The position numbers and the translations under genes are program-made. Below are positions 8,394-16,954 of a stretch of DNA of 64,000 nt, piece by piece. The DNA comes from Bacillus sp. FJAT-22090. GTDB taxonomy: Bacteria > Bacillota > Bacilli > Bacillales_A > Planococcaceae. Positions within the stretch are counted from its first letter, which is position 1. Every line of letters starts with the position of its first letter. The stretch lies in assembly GCF_007676755.1 (NCBI RefSeq), contig NZ_VEBK01000016.1:1-64000 (forward strand), given 5' to 3'. Below the pieces are notes generated by a model. The model had not been told where the DNA came from and searched no databases. It was given only the letters and a program-made list of their open reading frames with translations.

Positions 8394-10562
8394 ATGACTA
8401 CAATAGGTATGTTGCATCATCGTCTAGACCCTTCGACTGTATTAAAATCCTACGCCTTTGCAGCTGTTGCAAAAGCAGAGGGTGCCAAATTTTTTTATTT
8501 TACTCCAAAAGCAGTGAATTTCGTAAACCGTTCTATTAAAGGGCAGGTATATGAAAATGGAAGTTGGAAAGAGAGGATTATGCCTTTTCCCGACGTTATT
8601 TATAATGCGGGTAGCCCTGAAAAACTCGCAATATCGAAAGAAATTATTGAAAAATTAAAGAGTGAAATACCTTTTACAACCAATTCGATAGGGAACAAAT
8701 GGAACATTAATGAGCGACTTAAAGAAGCGAAGAATTTTTCAAACTACTTGATCCCTTCTGAGGTTATAAAAAATTTAGATTCGTTCTATAAGTTTCTGAC
8801 TGCATTTCAAAAAGTAGTATTTAAACCGATTGATGGAAGAAAAGGGAAAGGTATTTACCTAATTTCTATTAAAGAAGATGGGTTTGAGGTTAGAAAAAAC
8901 TCGGAAAATGAATGCTATTCAAAGGAGCAGTTAGATGAGTTCATAAAGGAAAAGTTATCAAGCGGAACGTTTATTATTCAACCTTATATACGATCAATAA
9001 CTAGCTCTGGCCAAATATATGATTTTAGATTACATGTTCAAAAAAACGGGGAAGGCAAGTGGGTGATTACTACTATTTATCCACGTATTGCACCAAAGGG
9101 CTCCATCATTCCAAATATAAATAATGGAGGTTATACAAATTACTTGACTCCTTTTTTGGAACAGGAATTTAAAGAAAAAGCGTTTAATATGAAAAGAACG
9201 TTGGAACACTTCGCGTTATCACTAGCTAGTCATTTAGACCAGCTGCAAATGATGAAATTCGGGGAAGTTGTAGATGAACTTGGGATAGATGTCGGTCTAG
9301 ATGAAAATATGAAAATCTGGATATATGAAGTGAATTGGCGTCCAGGCTGTCCACCCGCATTCTATTTGGAATTAGATGTAGTCATTCATACGATTCAATA
9401 TGCAATGTATTTAGCCAAAAACCAAACAAAAATTAAGAATGAGATAAATGAATTAAAGAAAAAGAAAATGGAAGAGAAAGGGAAGAAACCTGTAATTGGA
9501 ATTACGGGTAGTGCCGGGAAAACGACTACTAAGGCATTTCTTGGTTCTATATTATCTAAAAAGTGGAATGTCTTCGAGTCAAAAGATTATTGGAATACTA
9601 CCGAACATACGAAAAAACATGCTGCCGAAATAAATGATAAGCATGAAGCAGTCGTATTGGAATATGGAATGGCTTATCCCGGTGTCATTACAGAACATTG
9701 TAGTATTATCCAACCTACGATTAGTGTAGTTACAAATATAGGACTTGCCCATGTGGGTAATTTTGATGGTGATATAAAAAAAGTTGCACAAGCAAAATCA
9801 GAAATTATTCATGGTATGGATCAAACAGGAGTGCTTATTATAAATAAAGATGATGAGAACTCAAAACATTTGGAAAAACAGCATTTTAAAGGGAAAATAA
9901 TGACAGTAGGGATTAAATCTCCTGCAACGTACCGAGCATATAATATTCAATATGAGGATAATGGAATGAGTTTCAAGATGAGGTTAAGAGGACAGGAAAT
10001 AAAATTATTCATTCCAATATTAGGGGAGCATCATGTATATAATGCGTTAAATGCAATTGCAGTTGCGGATCATTTAGGATTTACACCAATGGAGATTAAA
10101 ACCGGATTAGTTTTTAAAAAGCCACCAAGAAGATTGACGATTTATAATTGTAAGGATAACATCACTGTAATCGATGACACGGTACATTCCCATCCACAAG
10201 GAGTTAAGGCGGCGCTGGATGTCTTAACGAATATAGGAAAACAAAGGAAGATCGCTATAATTGGACAGATGAGGGAGCTTGGTGAGCTAAGAGAACAAGA
10301 ATATCGTAAAGTTGGTGAATACGTTCATGAAATAGGAGTCGACCTACTGATTACCTATGGATTTAGAACAGACGAAATTGGTACGCAAGCAAAGTTAAAG
10401 GGGTTTCCTGCTGCAAATAGCCACCATTTTAACAATAAGGAACAATTATATACGTTTTTAAAAAATCATATAAAAAGTGATGATACTATATTGGTCAAGG
10501 GTGCAAGTAAAACAAATATGTTTGAAATCGTTCGTTTTCTGGATGAAACATTCCAAGCGTAA
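8394..10562 (+). CDS. YheC/YheD-type ATP-grasp domain fused to a Mur ligase
   Basis: A 722-residue two-enzyme fusion. Residues 1-345 resemble the YheC/YheD endospore-coat-associated ATP-grasp family (start TTIGMLHHRLDPS; KPIDGRKGKGIYLI; a C-terminal YEVNWRPGCPP metal-site block). Residues 360-722 are a complete Mur ligase: P-loop GSAGKTTTK around 372-380, an acidic LEYG block, TNIGLAHVGNFDG, the AKSEI lysine, HHVYNALNAIAVADHLG and IDDTVHSHP. The ATG at 8394 follows AAAGGAGTG and agrees with the YheC/D N-terminus; frame extends 24 codons upstream without a binding site. Both halves activate carboxylates with ATP to form amide bonds, the architecture of cyanophycin synthetase. The substrate is unknown. 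Confidence 0.85.
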   Translation: MTTIGMLHHRLDPSTVLKSYAFAAVAKAEGAKFFYFTPKAVNFVNRSIKGQVYENGSWKERIMPFPDVIYNAGSPEKLAISKEIIEKLKSEIPFTTNSIGNKWNINERLKEAKNFSNYLIPSEVIKNLDSFYKFLTAFQKVVFKPIDGRKGKGIYLISIKEDGFEVRKNSENECYSKEQLDEFIKEKLSSGTFIIQPYIRSITSSGQIYDFRLHVQKNGEGKWVITTIYPRIAPKGSIIPNINNGGYTNYLTPFLEQEFKEKAFNMKRTLEHFALSLASHLDQLQMMKFGEVVDELGIDVGLDENMKIWIYEVNWRPGCPPAFYLELDVVIHTIQYAMYLAKNQTKIKNEINELKKKKMEEKGKKPVIGITGSAGKTTTKAFLGSILSKKWNVFESKDYWNTTEHTKKHAAEINDKHEAVVLEYGMAYPGVITEHCSIIQPTISVVTNIGLAHVGNFDGDIKKVAQAKSEIIHGMDQTGVLIINKDDENSKHLEKQHFKGKIMTVGIKSPATYRAYNIQYEDNGMSFKMRLRGQEIKLFIPILGEHHVYNALNAIAVADHLGFTPMEIKTGLVFKKPPRRLTIYNCKDNITVIDDTVHSHPQGVKAALDVLTNIGKQRKIAIIGQMRELGELREQEYRKVGEYVHEIGVDLLITYGFRTDEIGTQAKLKGFPAANSHHFNNKEQLYTFLKNHIKSDDTILVKGASKTNMFEIVRFLDETFQA

Positions 10563-10573
10563 TTCCGAAAATA

Positions 10574-10612
10574 CCTGAATAATAGTCAATGCTATACGAG
10601 CTATTATTCAGG
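10574..10612 (+). terminator. hairpin after the ATP-grasp-Mur fusion
   Basis: A 12-bp stem (CCTGAATAATAG with CTATTATTCAGG) lies just after the stop codon without a T tract. It probably acts together with the next hairpin. Confidence 0.5.
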
Positions 10613-10630
10613 AAATATACATATACATAA

Positions 10631-10659
10631 AAAGAGCACCTATTTATTAGGTGTTCTTT
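10631..10659. terminator. bidirectional terminator between convergent ligase genes
   Basis: The AAAGAGCACCTA/TTAGGTGTTCTTT stem has A and T runs on opposite sides. It overlaps the stop codon region of the minus-strand ATP-grasp gene and can serve both converging genes. Confidence 0.75.
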
Positions 10660-11887
10660 ATTCTTCATCCAATAGGAATTTTATTTCTTTTGCAGCAATA
10701 TTTGCATTAGATTTTGCTTCACCTAAATTATCTCCAGTTGCAATGATATATGCATATCGATGTCCCATAGATAATGGGGGGATGAGAAGTGTTCCTTTTT
10801 TGGGCTTCACATATACTTCGACAACTCCAGGAGCATTCGCAGCTCTCCCTTTTCCTGTTACTTTTATCAGTCTACCTTTTTTGGAAACGATTATATATTT
10901 AGTAAATACGTATTTTTTATATTTTGGCACAAGATTTGGGGTTTGACCCACGAATAGCTTAAGAGTCTCTTCCACTAGACTAAATCCAAAAGCTGCTTGA
11001 ATCATTTTATTCATAGCTCCTCCTGATATTCTAGGATTGATCTCAATAAGCTTCCATCCATTCTTACTTAAACGTAGTTCTAGATGCATAGCTCCATTAT
11101 CCATTCCAAATGCTTTAATGATGGACTGAAGAACTTTTTCAATTTCTGTTTTCATCTTTTTCGGTGCCTCCGCTAGTACACCATATCCTGTAATGATGAA
11201 TCTCTTTCCCTTAGTAATCTCCTGTTCAACAATTGCTACAATATGTGCCTTATTATTATGGACGAGGACTTCAACCAAATACTGAGGACCGTCAATATAT
11301 TCTTCGATCAAAATTACATCGTCTGGATTTTTATTTCGAAAATTCTTAAAATATTTTTCTAACTGCCCTTTTCCTTCAGCTAAAATCACATCCTTGGATC
11401 CAGTAGACTTTGCGGATTTTATAATTACGGGAAAATCTAGTTGCTCGTACAAAGCATGAGAAGTAATCATTTCATCTGGCTTTACAGAAAAAAAGATCGG
11501 ACTATAAGGCTGATTTTTAAGTAATGATCGTGTTTTGTCTTTATCTTCCATTTTCTCGATAGCTTCTGACGAAGTATTGTTATGACAAAATTCATCGCAA
11601 AGCAGAGAAGCAGTATAAACAAGAGGATCTATAAAACTAACGATTGTTTCTATTTCTATTCCTTGTGCTTGTAGTTTATATATCTCATTTCTTATGTTAG
11701 GCAAATCATATACGTCCATCAAAACCATCTTATGAACTTCTGAATACTCTTCCCTTTGTTGTAGCTGTTTCTCATTGTTAGTGAATAAAATAGTAAAATA
11801 CCCTAATTGCTCTGCTGCTCTCACTGCTTCTCTGCTGGATCCAGACTTATTTGTATTAATAAAAATAATTGCTTTCAAACGGCTCAC
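10658..11887 (-). CDS. stand-alone ATP-grasp amide ligase
   Basis: 409 residues in the three-subdomain ATP-grasp arrangement: N-terminal Rossmann-like region (residues 1-110, AIIFINTNKSGSSREAVRAAE), ATP-binding centre with FPVIIKSAKSTGSKDV and VILIEEYIDGPQYLVEVLV, and the metal-binding block HLELRLSKNGWKLIEINPRISGG near 265-290. The overall shape resembles L-amino-acid ligases (BacD/YwfE-like) and carboxylate-amine ligases that form acyl phosphates. It is convergent with the fusion gene and divergent from the MurF-like pair, so it sits inside the cluster but on its own transcript. The substrate is not evident. The ATG follows an AAAGGGG element. Confidence 0.88.
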   Translation of the reverse strand: MSRLKAIIFINTNKSGSSREAVRAAEQLGYFTILFTNNEKQLQQREEYSEVHKMVLMDVYDLPNIRNEIYKLQAQGIEIETIVSFIDPLVYTASLLCDEFCHNNTSSEAIEKMEDKDKTRSLLKNQPYSPIFFSVKPDEMITSHALYEQLDFPVIIKSAKSTGSKDVILAEGKGQLEKYFKNFRNKNPDDVILIEEYIDGPQYLVEVLVHNNKAHIVAIVEQEITKGKRFIITGYGVLAEAPKKMKTEIEKVLQSIIKAFGMDNGAMHLELRLSKNGWKLIEINPRISGGAMNKMIQAAFGFSLVEETLKLFVGQTPNLVPKYKKYVFTKYIIVSKKGRLIKVTGKGRAANAPGVVEVYVKPKKGTLLIPPLSMGHRYAYIIATGDNLGEAKSNANIAAKEIKFLLDEE

Positions 11888-12048
11888 CCCTTTCTAGGTA
11901 TTATGTCCTTAGTAATAGGACTCTTCTTATATATATGAACAGGAGTGGGTTTGGCTTGGTTAAATAACATAAATAATAAAATTTCATATATCCAATCAAC
12001 TTTAAATAAAGCCACATATTATATAAAAGAAAGGAGTGTGATAATCCT

Positions 12049-13437
12049 ATGAAATCCCACACAGCAGGTGAAATAATTGAAATAGTTTCGGGAAAGTTAG
12101 TGCAAGGGACAAAGAATGTAGTTATCCATTATGGTGCATATCGTTTAAAGCAAATTAAAAATAAAAACACGGTTTTGTTTACAAGTGCGAGAATAATAGA
12201 TTGGAAGAGTTTAAATGAATTTTTCCCTTTGGTCATTGTAACTGATAGGAAGTATAGACTTGATGAAGTGCCAGAAAATGTAACGATAATCGAAGTAATG
12301 ATTGCAGAAGAAGCTTATTGGGAATTCATCCATTATTATAGGGCATTATTTAATATTCCCGTAGTAGCGATAACGGGAACATCGGGAAAAACTACAACAA
12401 AAGAGATGATTAGGTATATTCTCTCAATAGATTTTAAAGTTACTGCTACTATTCTTAGCAGCAATTCACGTACTGCCTTTCTTCAATATCTCTTGAGTAT
12501 TGATGAGGAGACAGAGGCAGCGGTTTTTGAAACTGCAGTTGGAGCCCCAGGGGATATACTAAACGCAGGAGGATATGTTAAGCCAACAATTGGAATTATT
12601 ACAAATATAGGAGCACATCACCTTAATTATTGTAAGTCATTAGAAGGCTATATTCAGGCAAAAGGTGAAATGATAGATATTGTTGATCCTACCGGTGTAT
12701 TGATCATCAATGCCGAAGATATTAATACGCAGCGTTTAAATTTGGAGAAATTTTCTGGGAAAATTATTAAAGTTGGTAAAGATAGTTCTTGCCAATATCG
12801 TGCCTTTGACATTACCTATGGAAAAAATGGAATGGATTTTATTCTACAGCATAACTATATAAATTATCAATTATTTGTCCCTGGATTTGGAGAGCATCAG
12901 GTCTATAATGCACTTGCGGCAATAGCAGCTGCATATGAAATAGGACTTAGTATTCCAGAGATAGCGGAACGCTTAAAATCATTTCGAAAGATGAATAAAC
13001 AATTGCAACTGATTGATGGTATAAATGGTTCCACTATACTGGATGATACTTGGAGTATTACAACAACATCCCTACAAGCAGCTTTAGAAGTACTAAAAGA
13101 GATTGGTAAAGAAAAAAAGAAAATAGCGGTAATTGGTACTATAACGGACCTAGGCTCTTGGGGATATACGATACACGAACAAGCAGGGGAAATTATACAT
13201 CATATAGGGGTGGATATGCTTATTACAATTGGTTATCATGCCCATATAATTGCGGACCAAGCAAAAAAGTTAGGGATGAACTGCCCTATTTATTCGTTTA
13301 ATAACAGTATTCTTGTTTATGACTTATTGGAAAAAGTGGCAGATTCGGATACGATTATACTTATCAAAGGCGATATGTATAGTACATCTATAAGAGAATT
13401 AGCTTCTAAAATCCGTAAAAATAATAGGAAAAAATAG
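12049..13437 (+). CDS. MurF-like ligase, paralogue A
   Basis: 462-residue Mur ligase with the MurF domain order: N-terminal substrate domain (1-100, HTAGEIIEIVSGKL), central ATPase (P-loop GTSGKTTTK at 110-118; ETAVG acidic block; TNIGAHHLN; AKGEM lysine), and C-terminal domain from about 315. Where MurF has DDTYNANP, this protein reads DDTWSITT, so residues that contact the usual substrate are changed. The genome probably also has a true murF elsewhere, making this an accessory ligase. The start codon is 12 bases after GGAG, a longer spacing than usual. It is followed 88 bases later by its paralogue in the same direction. Confidence 0.88.
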   Translation: MKSHTAGEIIEIVSGKLVQGTKNVVIHYGAYRLKQIKNKNTVLFTSARIIDWKSLNEFFPLVIVTDRKYRLDEVPENVTIIEVMIAEEAYWEFIHYYRALFNIPVVAITGTSGKTTTKEMIRYILSIDFKVTATILSSNSRTAFLQYLLSIDEETEAAVFETAVGAPGDILNAGGYVKPTIGIITNIGAHHLNYCKSLEGYIQAKGEMIDIVDPTGVLIINAEDINTQRLNLEKFSGKIIKVGKDSSCQYRAFDITYGKNGMDFILQHNYINYQLFVPGFGEHQVYNALAAIAAAYEIGLSIPEIAERLKSFRKMNKQLQLIDGINGSTILDDTWSITTTSLQAALEVLKEIGKEKKKIAVIGTITDLGSWGYTIHEQAGEIIHHIGVDMLITIGYHAHIIADQAKKLGMNCPIYSFNNSILVYDLLEKVADSDTIILIKGDMYSTSIRELASKIRKNNRKK

Positions 13438-13525
13438 CTCAAATTATATTAATAAAAGGGACAAACCATTGCATGACGTTAGTAATCATTAGATTAAAGT
13501 ATAAAATAAGGAAGGAGGGGTACTA

Positions 13526-14914
13526 TTGAAACCTTTACTTGTGAAAGAAATTCGTACTTTACTTCAAGGTGAATTAATAAGTGGTTCTGAAAATTGGAAG
13601 GTGAAAGAGACTATCTACTATCATAGACATCAACTCTCAAAACAGAATTCACTAATATTTGTTAGTAGAAATGATTCTATTAACTGGCATGAAATTAACG
13701 AAAAAGGACCCTCACTTGTTATATCTGATCTTCCTTCTTCAGAATTGAAAAATGCTTTGTCAAATACTACAGTTATCAGGGTAAGAAGTCTTGTTCAATC
13801 CTATTGGAAGTTTATGGACTATTACCGGGGTCTTTTTGATATACCGGTTGTTTCTATAACTGGTACCTGTGGCAAAACAACTACAAAAGAAATGATTCGA
13901 CACATATTAAGTAAAGATTGGAAAGTGCAGGCGTCATTAAGTAGCAAAAATGAACCACGACAATCCTTACCCTATTTAACAGGTATCGAAGAAGATACAG
14001 ATGCAGCGGTTTTCGAACTTGGATTAGGTAATTCAGGTAATATAACTCATCAGTGTAAAATCTATCAACCAACTATCGGTATAATCACTAATATCGGTGT
14101 GCATCATTTAGATGGTTGTGGAAATCTTGAAGGGTATATAAAAGCAAAGTCAGAAATAGTAGAAGGCATTAAGCCAAATGGTACTCTGATTATCAATGCT
14201 GATGATTTAAATACAAAAAAAGTTCCATTACAGAAATTTCTAGGCAAGATCCTTTACTTTGGAACAAATGAGAAATCTCATATGCGAGCTTCCAATATTG
14301 TATTCTCTAATAATGGTATGAACTTTAATCTTTCGTTTAAGGACAGAACGTACAGGGCATCTATCCCTGGGTTTGGAGAGCATCAAGTATATAACGCCTT
14401 AGCTGCACTTGCAGCTGTTCATGAAATGGGGATGGATCTTAGATCAGCTATCCGCCGATTAGCAACTTTTACGAATATGGAAAGACATTTAGAAATTTCC
14501 AATGGAATTGGCGGAAGCACGATTGTCGATGATACATGGACAAATAATCCTACTTCGGTGGAGGCAGCGTTGAAAGTATTAGATTCTATTGGTAAAGGAA
14601 AAGAAGTAATTTTAGTTCTTGGCGATATTAAACGTTTAGGAAATTTTCAAAAAAAGTATCACCGAGAGATTGGAAGTCTTGTTGCCAAAAGAGATATTCA
14701 TACGTTGATCACAATCGGAAACATGGCAGAAGAAATCGCAAAGAAAGCATTGGAAGATGGGACGAAGGCAGATGTTCACATTTTTTCAAATGTACAGGGG
14801 GTATTAGAAGTGTTGCAACAAAAGCTTAACCCTCAATCTATTTTGCTAATAAAAGGACCAATGTCGAATCGTTCGATGATTGACTTTGCAAAAAAATTAA
14901 AAGAAGACAAGTGA
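13526..14914 (+). CDS. MurF-like ligase, paralogue B
   Basis: Same length (462 residues) and layout as the preceding gene and clearly a tandem duplicate. P-loop GTCGKTTTK at 113-121, ELGLG acidic block, TNIGVHHLDGC, AKSEI lysine, FGEHQVYNALAALAAVHEMG, and DDTWTNNP in place of the MurF DDTYNANP. The duplicates have diverged most in the N-terminal substrate domain (KPLLVKEIRTLLQGEL against KSHTAGEIIEIVSGKL), suggesting different acceptors. TTG start after GGAGGGG. It is followed by a shared terminator with the convergent NlpC/P60 gene. Confidence 0.88.
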   Translation: MKPLLVKEIRTLLQGELISGSENWKVKETIYYHRHQLSKQNSLIFVSRNDSINWHEINEKGPSLVISDLPSSELKNALSNTTVIRVRSLVQSYWKFMDYYRGLFDIPVVSITGTCGKTTTKEMIRHILSKDWKVQASLSSKNEPRQSLPYLTGIEEDTDAAVFELGLGNSGNITHQCKIYQPTIGIITNIGVHHLDGCGNLEGYIKAKSEIVEGIKPNGTLIINADDLNTKKVPLQKFLGKILYFGTNEKSHMRASNIVFSNNGMNFNLSFKDRTYRASIPGFGEHQVYNALAALAAVHEMGMDLRSAIRRLATFTNMERHLEISNGIGGSTIVDDTWTNNPTSVEAALKVLDSIGKGKEVILVLGDIKRLGNFQKKYHREIGSLVAKRDIHTLITIGNMAEEIAKKALEDGTKADVHIFSNVQGVLEVLQQKLNPQSILLIKGPMSNRSMIDFAKKLKEDK

Positions 14915-14922
14915 TAAACGGG

Positions 14923-14962
14923 AAAAGAAGCATTCTACCACACGGGAAAGAATGCTTCTTTT
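14923..14962. terminator. bidirectional terminator between MurF-like B and NlpC/P60 gene
   Basis: A 14-bp AAAAGAAGCATTCT stem with its exact complement carries T-rich ends for both strands. Confidence 0.88.
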
Positions 14963-14970
14963 GTATTTCC

Positions 14971-15903
14971 TTATAGAACTCGTTTTGCAGTAATATAATG
15001 ATCCTTATAGTAGTCCACTAATAGTACTCTAGTTAAAATTCCATTTGAGTTAGGAAGGATGATTCGGTGATCTCCAGCATAAATTGCTACCATTGATGGA
15101 ACTTTTGATCCTTTGACACTATTAAAGAATATTAAATCTCCCTTTTTTAAATTCGCTTGGGAAACAGTCTTGCCTTTATTCAATAGCTCTTTAATATTAG
15201 TTGTTCCTAATGTTACACCATTGGTTTTGTATACATAATCGACAAAACCAGTTGCGTTAAAGCGCATGGATGACGCATCATTGATTTGTCCCATTTTAGC
15301 TTTACTGATTAAGCTATATGCTTTTGTAACAATATTGTCTCCCTTAGTAGAAGGGTTAGCAGGAAGTAAAGTGGGTAAAACTCTACGTGCTCCTACATAA
15401 TTATCTTTGTAATATGGTTTGCTATTTAAGTCTGAGATGACAATGTTTTGTTTAGAGTCAGCCATATGTATCACTTTATTGTCACCTATATACATAGCTA
15501 CATGATCTGGATCAGTGCCGGTTTTTTTACTTTTAAAAAATAGTAAATCACCTTTTTGAAGTTGATTTCTAGAAACTGCTGTTCCTTGTTGTAACATATA
15601 ATCTTCATTATATGTTGCTAAATCTACTCCATTTTTCTCAAAAATGTACATAAGGAAACTGGCACAAGAAAACTTGTATGGAGCAGTGGGCTTATAGACT
15701 GTATTACTATATGTAGCCTTCCCAATTAAACTTTTTGCAGTTTGTATTAATTGATTAGCTTTTGCTTCTACTGCTTGTTGATTATTTTGTGTATTAATTG
15801 TAGCGGCCGAGGCTTCTATTGGAGTAGTTACAGCTGATGTAACCCCCAAAGTACTAAGAACAATTGAAAATGATAATGTAGTTGCAACGAAACTCTTTTT
15901 CAT
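14971..15903 (-). CDS. secreted protein with one active and one degenerate NlpC/P60 domain
   Basis: 310 residues from the ATG at 15903, which follows TTGGAGGTATTTG; the open frame extends 16 codons further without a binding site. A Sec signal peptide covers about residues 1-34 (KKSF.. hydrophobic stretch ..EASA). The first NlpC/P60 cysteine peptidase domain (about 48-176) has Cys80 (KFSCASF) and His134 (DPDHVAMYIGD). The second (about 190-310) aligns well, but Ala217 replaces the cysteine (RFNATGF) and Met271 the histidine (SMVAIYAGD), so it should be inactive and may bind substrate. No SH3 or LysM repeat is present. The family cleaves gamma-D-Glu-diamino-acid bonds in peptidoglycan peptides. 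Confidence 0.9.
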   Translation of the reverse strand: MKKSFVATTLSFSIVLSTLGVTSAVTTPIEASAATINTQNNQQAVEAKANQLIQTAKSLIGKATYSNTVYKPTAPYKFSCASFLMYIFEKNGVDLATYNEDYMLQQGTAVSRNQLQKGDLLFFKSKKTGTDPDHVAMYIGDNKVIHMADSKQNIVISDLNSKPYYKDNYVGARRVLPTLLPANPSTKGDNIVTKAYSLISKAKMGQINDASSMRFNATGFVDYVYKTNGVTLGTTNIKELLNKGKTVSQANLKKGDLIFFNSVKGSKVPSMVAIYAGDHRIILPNSNGILTRVLLVDYYKDHYITAKRVL

Positions 15904-16011
15904 CAAATACCTCCAAGATGTTTTTTTTGTATCTTGCACTGAGTTTAGCATGCAAAAGAATAAACTATTAAGGGAATTTGTTCCATTAGATTGAAGGAGA
16001 AGCTTTCTGCC

Positions 16012-16040
16012 TTGACCTCAAACGGTTTATAAGGTATGTT
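16012..16040 (+). promoter_or_regulatory. possible promoter of the FMN reductase gene
   Basis: TTGACC and TATGTT are separated by 17 bases. This would give a leader of about 200 bases. The remaining 15904-16246 spacer shows no coding or structured element. Confidence 0.35.
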
Positions 16041-16246
16041 TACAATTTGATTACAAATATTACGATTAAATGACTTGAAAGAAGAACATTTTCGTGATAA
16101 ATAGAGTAGATGAGCCAGTTATTTTCATATGAGCATCCTCTAAGCATAAATAAATTACCCTGTGGTATACTAAGGGACGTAATAAGTTGAGTATTTACAC
16201 TTAATAGAAATTACATCTATAACTTATCAAAAGGGGAGATTTACAT

Positions 16247-16795
16247 ATGCCAATTAAAGTAACCGCAATCATTGGAAGCAACAGAAAAGAGTCGTACAAC
16301 TTGAAGCTAGTAAAATATATGCAAAAGCGCTATGCTGACCAATTAGATATTGAGATTGCTCTCATTAATGACGTTGAAATGTTTAGTAGTGATATAGAAG
16401 ATAATCCACCAAAAGGTGCAATGGATTTTAAAATGAAAGTTCGCAATGCAGAAGCAGTATTATTTGCAGTACCAGAATACAACTTCTCCATTCCTGGAGC
16501 TTTAAAAAATGCAATTGACTGGATGTCCCGTAGTGGTCATGACTTAAAAGATAAGCCAACATTTATTGTAGGCTCATCTATGGGTGTTTTAGGAAGTGTT
16601 CGTGCTCAAATGCATCTAAGAGAAATTATCTCAAACCCAACACTACAACCAAAACTTCTACCAAATAACGAAGTATATATTGGTTCCATTCAAACGAAAA
16701 TGAATGAGCAAAACGAAATTACAGATGCAGGAACAAACGATTTCCTAGATAATGTAGTTGGAAATTTCGTTGACTTTTATAACAAAGTAAAATAA
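16247..16795 (+). CDS. NAD(P)H-dependent FMN reductase (azoreductase-like)
   Basis: 182-residue flavodoxin-fold protein. The N-terminal phosphate-binding loop for FMN is IIGSNRKESYN (residues 8-18), followed by the family motif VPEYNFSIPGALKNAIDWMSR near 78-98 and a GSSMGVLGSVRAQ segment that lines the flavin site. Such enzymes reduce quinones, azo dyes or chromate with NAD(P)H in the cytoplasm. Strong AAAAGGGGAG binding site. Monocistronic, closed by its own terminator. Confidence 0.9.
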   Translation: MPIKVTAIIGSNRKESYNLKLVKYMQKRYADQLDIEIALINDVEMFSSDIEDNPPKGAMDFKMKVRNAEAVLFAVPEYNFSIPGALKNAIDWMSRSGHDLKDKPTFIVGSSMGVLGSVRAQMHLREIISNPTLQPKLLPNNEVYIGSIQTKMNEQNEITDAGTNDFLDNVVGNFVDFYNKVK

Positions 16796-16810
16796 TCACA
16801 TTAATCCACC

Positions 16811-16853
16811 AAAGACATGTAAATCGTGAACGATACGGTTTGCATGTCTTTTT
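16811..16853 (+). terminator. terminator of the FMN reductase gene
   Basis: An AAAGACATG/CATGTCTTT stem is followed by a T run. Confidence 0.8.
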
Positions 16854-16954
16854 ATTTGTCTTCTAGTATGGCCATATTTTTAATATTTTGATAGCTGGTT
16901 TTGTAGTTTGGGTGTATAGTGGAATCATAGATTTTTTGGTGAAAGGAAGTTGTA

